13,400 nt of DNA, taken from the NCBI GenBank assembly GCA_964441145.1, contig CAYTUB010000077.1, forward strand, positions 1 to 13,400. Direction: 5' to 3'. The position numbers were made by a program, and so were the translations under genes. How positions within the stretch are numbered: position 1 is the first letter of the stretch; every line of letters begins with the position of its first letter. Below the pieces are notes generated by a model. The model was not told the DNA's origin. It was given only the letters and a program-made list of their open reading frames with translations, and ran no database searches. The DNA is from SHLQ01 sp964441145 (GTDB taxonomy: Bacteria; Actinomycetota; Acidimicrobiia; Acidimicrobiales; SHLQ01). Below, piece by piece: positions 7,936-13,400 of this stretch.

Positions 7936-8897
7936 CAGGCTTGTACTAGGGGTAGGTAGTGGTCGTCGAAGGCCTTGGATCCGTAGCGTTGTTCGAAGAG
8001 GTTCTGTGCGGCCTCGGTCAGTTCCGAACTGTTCGCTACTGCGTCGAGGTCGAGCGTGAGCGTCTCGTCGAGTTGTACCGCAATTCCCGCTTCTGCGAGA
8101 GACAGACATTCCGGGTCGCCTTGGGTGAGCACGATCTGACAGCCGTATCGCAGCGCGTCGACGGTCACTCCCGATTGCGCTATGGAATAGCTCTTCGGGT
8201 TCCAGACGAGAATGGTCTCATTCAGTACCTCGGCTTTTTGGTCTTCGGAAAAATTGGGAACCGCAATGACATCGACGGACTCATCGATGTCAAAGGCTGC
8301 GATCGCGTCGACGTTCGATGTCAGTACGGTCGGAATGAATCCACGCGCTGAAAACGCCGGCGCCTGCGCGAGAAATTCGTGGAGATAGCGGCGCTCGTCG
8401 ACGCGTCCGAGATAGGTGATTCGCCGTCGTTGTTGAGCGTCTTTGCCCTGCCCTAGCGGCGGTGGGAGGATCAGCGGAGCCAGGTCTACCTTGGCTGCCT
8501 TGATCCCGTACACCTCGGCTGCCCGGTGGGCGAGCTCTTGTCGGCTTACGAGCACGGTCGTTGCCATCTTGGTATCGAAGTGCTGCATGGCCTGCCATGC
8601 CAAGCTTTTGAGCCAACCGTTCCCGCGATCGATCTTCGTCCGCAATGTGCTCGGTTCGTGCAGGTAATAGATGACCTCTTCGCCTCGCAGACGCGCGAAC
8701 GGAGTGTGGATCAGATTCCACAGCCCCGTCGACCACACGAGCGTTCGACCCCTTCGGTTAAGGAGTTCGCCGACGCCCGGTCGACTTACGCCGATAGTGC
8801 ACGGCACATCCCTCTCGCGTGCATATGTCTGCAACGCATCAAGGTGCATTCGGTGTACAGCCGAATCTACCGGTGAGTACAAAAATAACGTCTTCAT
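7935..8897 (-). CDS. glycosyltransferase-like protein (divergent GT-B)
   Basis: A 320-residue protein beginning MKTLFLYSPVDSAVHRMHLD. Features consistent with a GT-B glycosyltransferase are EVIYYLHEPSTLRTK in the N-terminal half, TTVLVSRQELAHRA (a common acceptor-domain motif), a domain boundary with ITYLGRVDERRYLHEFLAQA near 160-179, and the donor-domain segment KSYSIAQSGVTVDALRYGCQ followed by VVLTQG-type ILTQGDPECLS. The classical EX7E motif is not evident: the place is taken by SYSIAQSGVTVDAL. Start: an ATG also exists at 8915, but the one at 8897 is preceded by an AGGCAGGG stretch at good distance and gives a compact N-terminus starting with a beta strand. It is the first gene of the minus-strand unit, next to the divergent regulatory region. 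The family is less certain than for the GT4 gene, and donor and acceptor are unknown. Confidence 0.7.
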   Translation of the reverse strand: MKTLFLYSPVDSAVHRMHLDALQTYARERDVPCTIGVSRPGVGELLNRRGRTLVWSTGLWNLIHTPFARLRGEEVIYYLHEPSTLRTKIDRGNGWLKSLAWQAMQHFDTKMATTVLVSRQELAHRAAEVYGIKAAKVDLAPLILPPPLGQGKDAQQRRRITYLGRVDERRYLHEFLAQAPAFSARGFIPTVLTSNVDAIAAFDIDESVDVIAVPNFSEDQKAEVLNETILVWNPKSYSIAQSGVTVDALRYGCQIVLTQGDPECLSLAEAGIAVQLDETLTLDLDAVANSSELTEAAQNLFEQRYGSKAFDDHYLPLVQA

Positions 8898-8977
8898 GAT
8901 CGCCCTGCCTTTCATGACCCGTTGGGGTCCGATCCTGAGGTTCAGTCGGCAGTCCGAAGCGAGCTGTGAGTCGTTCG

Positions 8978-9008
8978 GATCAACTTTCTTGATCGATTAG
9001 TTATCGAT
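8978..9008. repeat. two abutting inverted repeats, GATCAA-N5-TTGATC and ATCGAT-N5-ATCGAT
   Basis: GATCAA (8978-8983) and TTGATC (8989-8994) are perfect six-base arms around five bases. ATCGAT (8992-8997) and ATCGAT (9003-9008) are another pair around five bases and share three bases with the first repeat. Both lie between the two divergent units, about 80-110 bases upstream of the minus-strand start. Arm and spacer lengths suit a dimeric DNA-binding protein. Six-base arms can also occur by chance, so a regulatory role is only suggested. Confidence 0.35.
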
Positions 9009-9019
9009 ACTTCTCCGGG

Positions 9020-9034
9020 CAACATCTGATGTTG
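9020..9034. promoter_or_regulatory. candidate operator: CAACATC-T-GATGTTG palindrome
   Basis: A perfect seven-base inverted repeat around one central base. It is the strongest dyad in the divergent region between the glycosyltransferase and sugar-phosphate transferase genes. Its size and near-continuous symmetry resemble sites for helix-turn-helix dimers. It lies 114 bases before the plus-strand ATG and about 125 bases before the minus-strand start, so one site could act on both units. No regulator gene is present in the window. Confidence 0.4.
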
Positions 9035-9148
9035 TACGACGAAAGAGGAAGTATCTGACGCCAAGAAAAACTTCGTCTAGAAGCTCACACTGCATCACGC
9101 CCTGCCGACAGAGGACCCCTATCTAATTTGACAGGGAGATTCACACAT

Positions 9149-10660
9149 ATGGAAGCGCGGGGAGTGGCATCGGTTGAGCTTGGTGACAAGCGAAGCCGAC
9201 CACATGCATTGCAGGCGACATCGATTTTGGTCGGTGGTGTCGCAGCGATCGTTATCGGTTTTGTAGTCACGTTCGTTGGTGCTCGGCTTCTTGAGTCGAT
9301 GTTGCCAGTCGTGGCGGGGTTTATCACGTGGGCACTCGCCGTGGTGAGCGGACTCTTTCATCTGCACATCACCAAAGACGACCTCTTTGTGGTTCCGAGA
9401 GCGTTCGTTGCTGCGTTGGGCGGCGTAGTCGCTGCAGGCGCACTGTTCTGGTTGTTCGGCCCAGGATCTGGAATTTCGATTCAAGACCTCGTGATCGTTG
9501 GGCTCATCGTCTTTGTTGCGCTCGCGTCCGGACGTTGGCTGGGAGGCATCGCCACCCGCTCGCTTTGGGTACGAGGAGAGTTTCGAACAACGGCGGTACT
9601 TGTCGGGTCCGGGTTTATCGCCCCTGAGATCGCGTTGGAACTTCGCCACCGACCAAACCTCGGGATAGATGTCGTCGATGTCGTCGACCTTCGCGACTCT
9701 CGATCGGCAAATCGTGTGATCGCAGACTCGATCGTTGCCCACCGGCCAGATCGATTGATCATGGGCGATACCCAGAGTCTCGACGTGACCGCCGCTGCGA
9801 GGTACGCGGCCGGCACCGGTTGTCGGGTGTACGTACTTCCGCGATTGTTCGAAATGGGTGTCGGCAACCCGCTTTTCACACCGGACAGGCTTCGCGGATT
9901 TCCGCTTCTGCGAGTGAACCGGGCGCCACATCCACTCTTGTCTGCAATCGGCAAGCGCACATTCGACATTGTTGTTTCCGGTTCAGCGCTCGTGATAGCG
10001 GCACCGATCCTGGCGGTGTGTGCCGTCGCGATCAAGGCCACTTCACCAGGATCTGTCCTGTATTGGCAGGAACGGATCGGCCTAGGCGGAAAGCCGTTCC
10101 AAGTGCCCAAGCTGCGTTCGATGACCGGAGGCGAAACCGGTGATACGGACTGGACAGCCGAAGCCCGCATCACCCCCGTCGGCAAGTTCATCCGGCGAAG
10201 TGCCCTCGATGAGCTGCCCCAACTTTGGACCGTGCTGAGAGGGGACATGAGCCTGGTCGGCCCTCGACCGGAGCGTCCGGTGTTCGATGAGAAGTTCCGC
10301 GCAGAGATCCCGCGGTATTCCGACCGTCTACGAATGCGTTCCGGTTTGACCGGGCTGAGCCAGATCGCCGGACTTCGAGGCGACACCTCGATCGCGGAAC
10401 GTACCAAGTACGACAACCTCTATATCGATCAGTGGAGCCTGCTTGGCGATCTGATCATCCTCTTCCGGACAGTGCTCGCGATCGTGAACGAGCGCCACTA
10501 TCAAGAAGAGCAGCGCGAACTTGATCGCGTTATCTCGATCGACTCGCTGGACGGCCTTGAGCCAATCGAGTCAGCAGAGGAACACGCCTGCGTGCGCGAC
10601 CTCCTCGTTCCCGCCTCACCTTCGTACCGCCCGACCGTTACCCACATGGAAGACAGATAG
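9149..10660 (+). CDS. undecaprenyl-phosphate sugar-1-phosphate transferase (initiating, WcaJ/WbaP-like)
   Basis: A 503-residue polyprenyl glycosylphosphotransferase. Four membrane segments lie at about 22-43, 49-71, 83-104 and 111-132, then a Rossmann-like domain beginning TTAVLVGSGFIAPE (147-160). The C-terminal catalytic domain starts with the membrane-inserted helix at about 267-296, followed by YWQERIGLGGKPFQVPKLRS. It has the catalytic Asp354-Glu355 in SALDELPQLWTVLRGDMSLV, the GPRPERP motif, SGLTGLSQIAG and YIDQWSLLGDLIILFRTV. It moves a sugar-1-phosphate from a nucleotide sugar to undecaprenyl phosphate, the first step of repeat-unit assembly. Start: the frame reaches a TTG at 9128, but the ATG at 9149 has GGGAG ten bases upstream. 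A C-terminal extension of about 55 polar residues follows the catalytic domain. The stop overlaps the next gene's GTG by one base (TAGTG). Confidence 0.92.
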   Translation: MEARGVASVELGDKRSRPHALQATSILVGGVAAIVIGFVVTFVGARLLESMLPVVAGFITWALAVVSGLFHLHITKDDLFVVPRAFVAALGGVVAAGALFWLFGPGSGISIQDLVIVGLIVFVALASGRWLGGIATRSLWVRGEFRTTAVLVGSGFIAPEIALELRHRPNLGIDVVDVVDLRDSRSANRVIADSIVAHRPDRLIMGDTQSLDVTAAARYAAGTGCRVYVLPRLFEMGVGNPLFTPDRLRGFPLLRVNRAPHPLLSAIGKRTFDIVVSGSALVIAAPILAVCAVAIKATSPGSVLYWQERIGLGGKPFQVPKLRSMTGGETGDTDWTAEARITPVGKFIRRSALDELPQLWTVLRGDMSLVGPRPERPVFDEKFRAEIPRYSDRLRMRSGLTGLSQIAGLRGDTSIAERTKYDNLYIDQWSLLGDLIILFRTVLAIVNERHYQEEQRELDRVISIDSLDGLEPIESAEEHACVRDLLVPASPSYRPTVTHMEDR

Positions 10661-12528
10661 TGATTCATCTACACGACAATCCGCACGACCGAAATACCAT
10701 CAATATTTCTGATCTTGGTCGTGTCTTACGACGCCGTTGGTGGCTCCTCGCGTTGCCATTGCTGGTAGCTGCCGCTGGTGCATGGCTCATCACCGCTAGG
10801 ACCGCGCCCACGTACCAAGCCGACGCGGAAGTGGTTATCCGGACCCAAGAATCCGCGAACCTCTTCCCCTTGTCGGACGCGACCGAGCTCTATCGATCGC
10901 CCTCGGCTGAGGCGGGATTCCTGGCCTCAACGGAGTTCGTGCGAGGCGCTCAAGCCGCAGCGGGTTCGAACCTCGCCGTCATGGTCGACATCGGCAACGT
11001 CGACGGGCGTATCGAGCCGAGCTTTATCCAGTTCATAGCGACCGGACCGGACGCCACCGAAGTGGCAACCGTCGCCCAAGCGTGGGCCGACACCTACATC
11101 TCGCTTCGCAACGAGCGCGATATCGCTGACAACGAGCAGACCATCAGCACGTTGCAGGATTCATTGGATGAACTATCCGAGGAGCGAGCCGAGGCCCTGG
11201 TCTCGCTCGAGGCCATCGATCGGGCCATCGCGTTGACAGATGAGCCAGGTGAGATCGCGCAACTGACGTCGCAGCGTCTTGCGATCTCGCAGTCGCTCGA
11301 AGCCTCGTTGTCGCCGATCGATTTCCAGATCGAGGCTGTCGGGACCGAGCTTGCCAATCTCCGCCTACTTGAAGATTTCCTCCGCGATGAGCAACTGAGC
11401 GCACGCGTGAACCGAATTCCTGTCGTTCCCGACACACCCGTCGCACCCTCGCTGCTCGCGAATCTTGTGCTCGCGCTCGCCGGTGCGACGATGGTCGGTG
11501 GAGCCTTGGTATTGACCGTTGAGGCGCTCGATACACGTCTCCGAGATATCGACGACGTTGTTCGCGCGACCCACTTGGTGAACCTGGCTTCAATTCCGTC
11601 GTCGCGCAGGGACAAAGGTGACCCTCTCACGTTGCAGCATGGTCCGTTGGCCGAAGGCTTCCAGCGGCTCGCATCGAGCGTGAACCTCGCGGCCTTTGAT
11701 GATGCGCGGGTCTTTGCGTTTACGAGCGCCGGGGAGAGCGAGGCCAAGTCGACTACTGTGGCCCGACTCGGGCAGGTCTTGGCGAAGCAGGGCTTTCGAA
11801 CCATCGTTGTCGGTGGTGATCTTCGTCGCCCGACACTTGCTGGGCGTTTCGAAGTCGACTATCGACCCGGGCTTGGTGAGATTCTGATGGGCGCCGCAAC
11901 CTTGGACGACACGGTTGTTGAACCAGAGGGCTTCCCGGGGCTGAGCATTCTGCCTGCCGGTCACGTCCCGATGGATACAAATCCTGCTGATCTTCTGGCC
12001 AGCGGACGTCTGTCGAGCACAGTGCACGCACTTCGCGAACGCTACGACCGAGTACTGATCGATTGTCCTCCAGTGCTGCCGGTTGTTGACGCAATCGAGA
12101 TCGCGGGACGAGCCGACGCAGTCGTGCTCAACGTGTTCGCCGGCAAGGTCAAGCGCACACAACTCCAACAGGCACTTTCCTTACTCGAGCGTTCCGGTGA
12201 TACCGATGTCATCGGATTCGTTATTACCGGTAGCGACGGGGCGATCGGTTACACCAGCTCGTATTACAGGAGTAACGCGGCTCCGTCCCGCGCGCTCACA
12301 CCGGCTCCACGGGTGGTCCCTCCGACCGAGATTGCATTGCCGACAACCGCCGTCCCTGCCTCAATCGAGCCGGCGGAGGGGTTCGTATCGCGTCCCATCC
12401 CCGAGCCCGAGGTTGCCGAGGTCAGTCTCTTGGAGGAGCACGACTATGACGCAGAGGACGATGTCGTGGCCTCATATAGCCGGATACACGCAGCGCGAAA
12501 AGCTCTCAAGATGGTCACGCGAGCGTGA
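10660..12528 (+). CDS. Wzz-type chain-length regulator fused to a BY-kinase-like domain with atypical Walker motifs
   Basis: A 622-residue polysaccharide co-polymerase. The N-terminus has DLGRVLRRRWW leading into membrane segment 1 (about 27-45), an extracytoplasmic part with a long acidic helical stretch (about 150-240, likely coiled coil), then the Pro-rich VVPDTPVAPS and membrane segment 2 (about 265-287). A CpsD/CapB-like ATPase domain follows. Walker A reads TSAGESEAKSTT (355-366), with Ala362 where Gly precedes the Lys in GxGK. Walker A' reads VVGGDLRRP, with Gly385 where the first Asp of DxD is usual but Asp387 and Arg389 kept. Walker B is normal (VLIDCPPVLPVVDA, Asp468). A tail of about 95 residues has Tyr at 531, 535, 536, 596 and 606. 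Such proteins set polymer length through autophosphorylation. Activity here is uncertain. The GTG start has GGAAG upstream and overlaps the preceding stop. Confidence 0.88.
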   Translation: MIHLHDNPHDRNTINISDLGRVLRRRWWLLALPLLVAAAGAWLITARTAPTYQADAEVVIRTQESANLFPLSDATELYRSPSAEAGFLASTEFVRGAQAAAGSNLAVMVDIGNVDGRIEPSFIQFIATGPDATEVATVAQAWADTYISLRNERDIADNEQTISTLQDSLDELSEERAEALVSLEAIDRAIALTDEPGEIAQLTSQRLAISQSLEASLSPIDFQIEAVGTELANLRLLEDFLRDEQLSARVNRIPVVPDTPVAPSLLANLVLALAGATMVGGALVLTVEALDTRLRDIDDVVRATHLVNLASIPSSRRDKGDPLTLQHGPLAEGFQRLASSVNLAAFDDARVFAFTSAGESEAKSTTVARLGQVLAKQGFRTIVVGGDLRRPTLAGRFEVDYRPGLGEILMGAATLDDTVVEPEGFPGLSILPAGHVPMDTNPADLLASGRLSSTVHALRERYDRVLIDCPPVLPVVDAIEIAGRADAVVLNVFAGKVKRTQLQQALSLLERSGDTDVIGFVITGSDGAIGYTSSYYRSNAAPSRALTPAPRVVPPTEIALPTTAVPASIEPAEGFVSRPIPEPEVAEVSLLEEHDYDAEDDVVASYSRIHAARKALKMVTRA

Positions 12529-12554
12529 CCGGTTATGCCATCGAGTAGGTCAAA

Positions 12555-12590
12555 TAGCCCTAACCAGGTTCTATCGGTCGCGTAGGGCTA
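12555..12590. terminator. inverted repeat TAGCCCTA-N20-TAGGGCTA after the kinase-like gene
   Basis: Perfect eight-base arms at 12555-12562 and 12583-12590 around 20 bases, starting 27 bases after the stop of the Wzz/kinase-like gene. ACC and GGT inside the loop could add a short inner stem. No run of T follows on the plus strand (the sequence goes on ATTCTAAAG), so it is not a classic intrinsic terminator. It could be a weak terminator, an RNA-stabilising hairpin or an operator for the secreted-protein gene downstream. Confidence 0.3.
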
Positions 12591-12638
12591 ATTCTAAAGA
12601 TAAAGCAGTCGACAAGTAACAAATCCAACTGAATACAT

Positions 12639-12644
12639 AGAGGT
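12639..12644 (+). promoter_or_regulatory. ribosome-binding site AGAGGT deciding the secreted-protein start
   Basis: AGAGGT lies seven bases before the ATG at 12652 but only one base before the ATG at 12646. The spacing favours 12652, giving an N-terminus of MKKMAWALL, the usual charged start of a signal peptide. Confidence 0.6.
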
Positions 12645-12651
12645 AATGAAG

Positions 12652-13245
12652 ATGAAAAAGATGGCGTGGGCTCTTCTAATGCTTAGTGCACTGTGGGTAG
12701 CTGTCCCAGTATCGGCCCAAGATAGCTACGGCGGGTCAGATGGTCTCGTGATTGAATCAGATGATGGTGGAGCCGTGCCCGGCTCTACCGTTCGGATTGT
12801 TCAAACCGGGTTTGACCCCGACACGGAGGTTCTTATCCGTATCGTCGACAACAACGGCAACGTTATCAACGGCGTTGAAGTACTCGGTGCAATCGCCGTT
12901 CGAGCCGATGCGCAGGGAACGGTGGATGTAGAACTCCGCCTGCCCGAGGGCACGGCTGCTGGGGTGTATGACATTTTGCTCAGTGGAACAGTCGGGGGGG
13001 AAGCCGCCGAGAGCATCGGGCAGATCCAAGTGCTCGCGGCAGCGAACACGACGGTCACCCCTGATGCCGGCACCACGGCAAACACCACGAACACCACTGG
13101 CCAGGCTGACGCAGCGTTGGCATTTACCGGTTCGGAGTCTCGTATCCGGGCTATCGGCGGTGTTCTCCTGGTCGCACTCGGACTGGGGTTGGTAGTTGTC
13201 GCAGCTGGGCGTCGCTCCGAGACGAGTGAGCTACCAGCTAGCTAG
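12652..13245 (+). CDS. small secreted surface protein with LAFTG sortase-type signal
   Basis: A 197-residue protein in three parts. Residues 1-22 are a signal peptide (MKKMAWALLMLSALWVAVPV, then SA) with likely cleavage before Gln23. Residues about 30-130 look like a single beta-sandwich, Ig-like domain: VPGSTVRIVQTGFDPDTEVL, a turn with DNNGNVIN, then AQGTVDVELRLPEGTAAGVY. That last pattern is usual in actinobacterial surface proteins. After a Thr/Asn-rich linker (131-152) comes LAFTG at 156-160, a hydrophobic helix at about 166-185 and Arg187-Arg188. This is a cell-wall sorting signal of the LAxTG type known for class E sortases. No sortase gene is in the window. It follows the kinase-like gene by about 120 bases and may be co-transcribed. 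It is not a recognised named protein. It may be a wall-linked partner of the polysaccharide, which is inference from position. Confidence 0.75.
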   Translation: MKKMAWALLMLSALWVAVPVSAQDSYGGSDGLVIESDDGGAVPGSTVRIVQTGFDPDTEVLIRIVDNNGNVINGVEVLGAIAVRADAQGTVDVELRLPEGTAAGVYDILLSGTVGGEAAESIGQIQVLAAANTTVTPDAGTTANTTNTTGQADAALAFTGSESRIRAIGGVLLVALGLGLVVVAAGRRSETSELPAS

Positions 13246-13268
13246 TAGAAAAGAAAAACTGTGTGACG

Positions 13269-13340
13269 CCTCTCCGGGCGGTCGGTGGTCAGGTGGCCTG
13301 TAGTGTTTTTGACCTACACCTCTACACCACCCCCGGGAGG
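13269..13340 (+). promoter_or_regulatory. structured leader that can pair the ribosome-binding site of the next gene
   Basis: CCTCTCCGGG (13269-13278) can pair with CCCGGGAGG (13332-13340) in nine base pairs with one bulged T. The 3' arm contains the GGGAGG ribosome-binding site. Inside it, GGTGG (13284-13288) pairs with CCACC (13327-13331). CAGG/CCTG (13290-13300) can form a small hairpin, and GTAG/CTAC (13300-13317) an alternative one. The order of stems suits a translational switch, but no known riboswitch class was recognised and high GC makes some pairing likely by chance. Confidence 0.35.
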
Positions 13341-13347
13341 CCGAACC

Positions 13348-13400
13348 ATGCCGTGGCCTGGCGACCGTGATACCGAAATCTTCGATCTCATCGAGAAAGA
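13348..13400 (+). CDS. glyA: probable serine hydroxymethyltransferase, N-terminal fragment (runs off the right edge)
   Basis: Seventeen complete codons are visible, starting MPWPGDRDTEIFDLIEKE. The pattern D-x-E-I-F-D-L-I-E-K-E matches the start of GlyA proteins, which typically have DxElfxlIxkExxRQ just before the ELIASEN block. That block would lie beyond the window. GlyA converts serine and tetrahydrofolate to glycine and methylenetetrahydrofolate. The start is supported by GGGAGG at 13335-13340, seven bases upstream. The gene is unrelated to polysaccharide assembly and probably marks the right end of the locus. The fragment is short, so the call is tentative. Confidence 0.55.
   Translation, partial: MPWPGDRDTEIFDLIEK

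Larger units (their letters stand above)
8898..9148. promoter_or_regulatory. divergent intergenic region with candidate promoters
   Basis: About 250 bases separate the two diverging polysaccharide units, so it must hold the promoters of both. No small gene with a good start was found. Three dyad symmetries lie between 8978 and 9034 and are listed separately. On the plus strand TATCTA at 9120-9125 could be a -10 box. That would put the transcript start near 9132, just before GGGAG at 9134-9138 and the ATG at 9149, with no convincing -35. On the minus strand TTGCCC (complement of about 9017-9022), 17 bases and TAATCG form a weak candidate pair that would overlap the strongest dyad. The promoter boxes are guesses. 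The divergent layout itself is clear. Confidence 0.45.

Noticed and set aside
7936..8109. 58-residue N-terminal extension of the polymerase-like protein
   Set aside because: It lies inside the upstream glycosyltransferase gene and is Arg-rich and polar. The ATG at 7935 has a classic TGATG junction.
9671..9688. Short direct repeat GTCGTCGAT/GTCGTCGAC
   Set aside because: It encodes VVDVVD in a beta strand of the Rossmann-like domain. It is simple codon repetition, not a mobile or regulatory repeat.
9481..10416. Minus-strand open frame of 311 codons opposite the sugar-phosphate transferase gene
   Set aside because: It is Ser/Arg-rich low-complexity sequence. The plus strand holds the conserved catalytic motifs.
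11094..12168. Two long minus-strand frames opposite the Wzz/kinase-like gene
   Set aside because: Both are Ser/Arg-rich or Gln/Arg-rich without domains and lie fully inside a well-supported gene.

Overview
The window looks like a chromosomal segment from a Gram-positive-type actinobacterium, possibly class Acidimicrobiia. That lineage guess is an inference. It rests on moderately high GC, frequent GTG starts, a DUF4012 protein, a tyrosine-kinase-type chain-length regulator fused in one chain, and a surface protein ending in an LAFTG sorting signal like those used by class E sortases. No rRNA, tRNA, CRISPR array, transposase or phage gene was seen.

Almost the whole window is one cell-surface polysaccharide locus of the Wzx/Wzy type, arranged as two divergent transcription units. 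The minus-strand unit starts near 8897 and runs leftwards: a GT-B-like glycosyltransferase, an O-antigen ligase/polymerase-like membrane protein, a GT4 glycosyltransferase, two adjacent sulfotransferases, a MOP-family flippase, a large membrane-anchored DUF4012 protein, and, after an 84-base gap, the first 47-48 codons of a CDP-glucose 4,6-dehydratase that leaves the window. The first seven genes are packed with overlaps of 1 or 4 bases or gaps of 3-5 bases, so they are probably translated as a coupled set.

The plus-strand unit starts at 9149. It holds a polyprenyl-phosphate sugar-1-phosphate transferase that would start the repeat unit. This overlaps by one base a Wzz/BY-kinase-type protein whose nucleotide-binding motifs deviate from consensus. 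About 120 bases further on is a small secreted protein with a C-terminal sortase-type signal. The intergenic region between the two units (8898-9148) holds three closely spaced dyad symmetries that could be operators.

Read together, the genes describe a polyprenyl-linked repeat unit that is primed, extended by at least two glycosyltransferases, probably sulfated, flipped and polymerised, with chain length set by the Wzz/kinase-like protein. DUF4012 has no known function, and its position suggests a role in export, attachment or assembly. The right edge (13348-13400) is the start of a different, probably housekeeping gene. Its 17 visible residues resemble the N-terminus of serine hydroxymethyltransferase, and its leader can fold so that the ribosome-binding site is paired.
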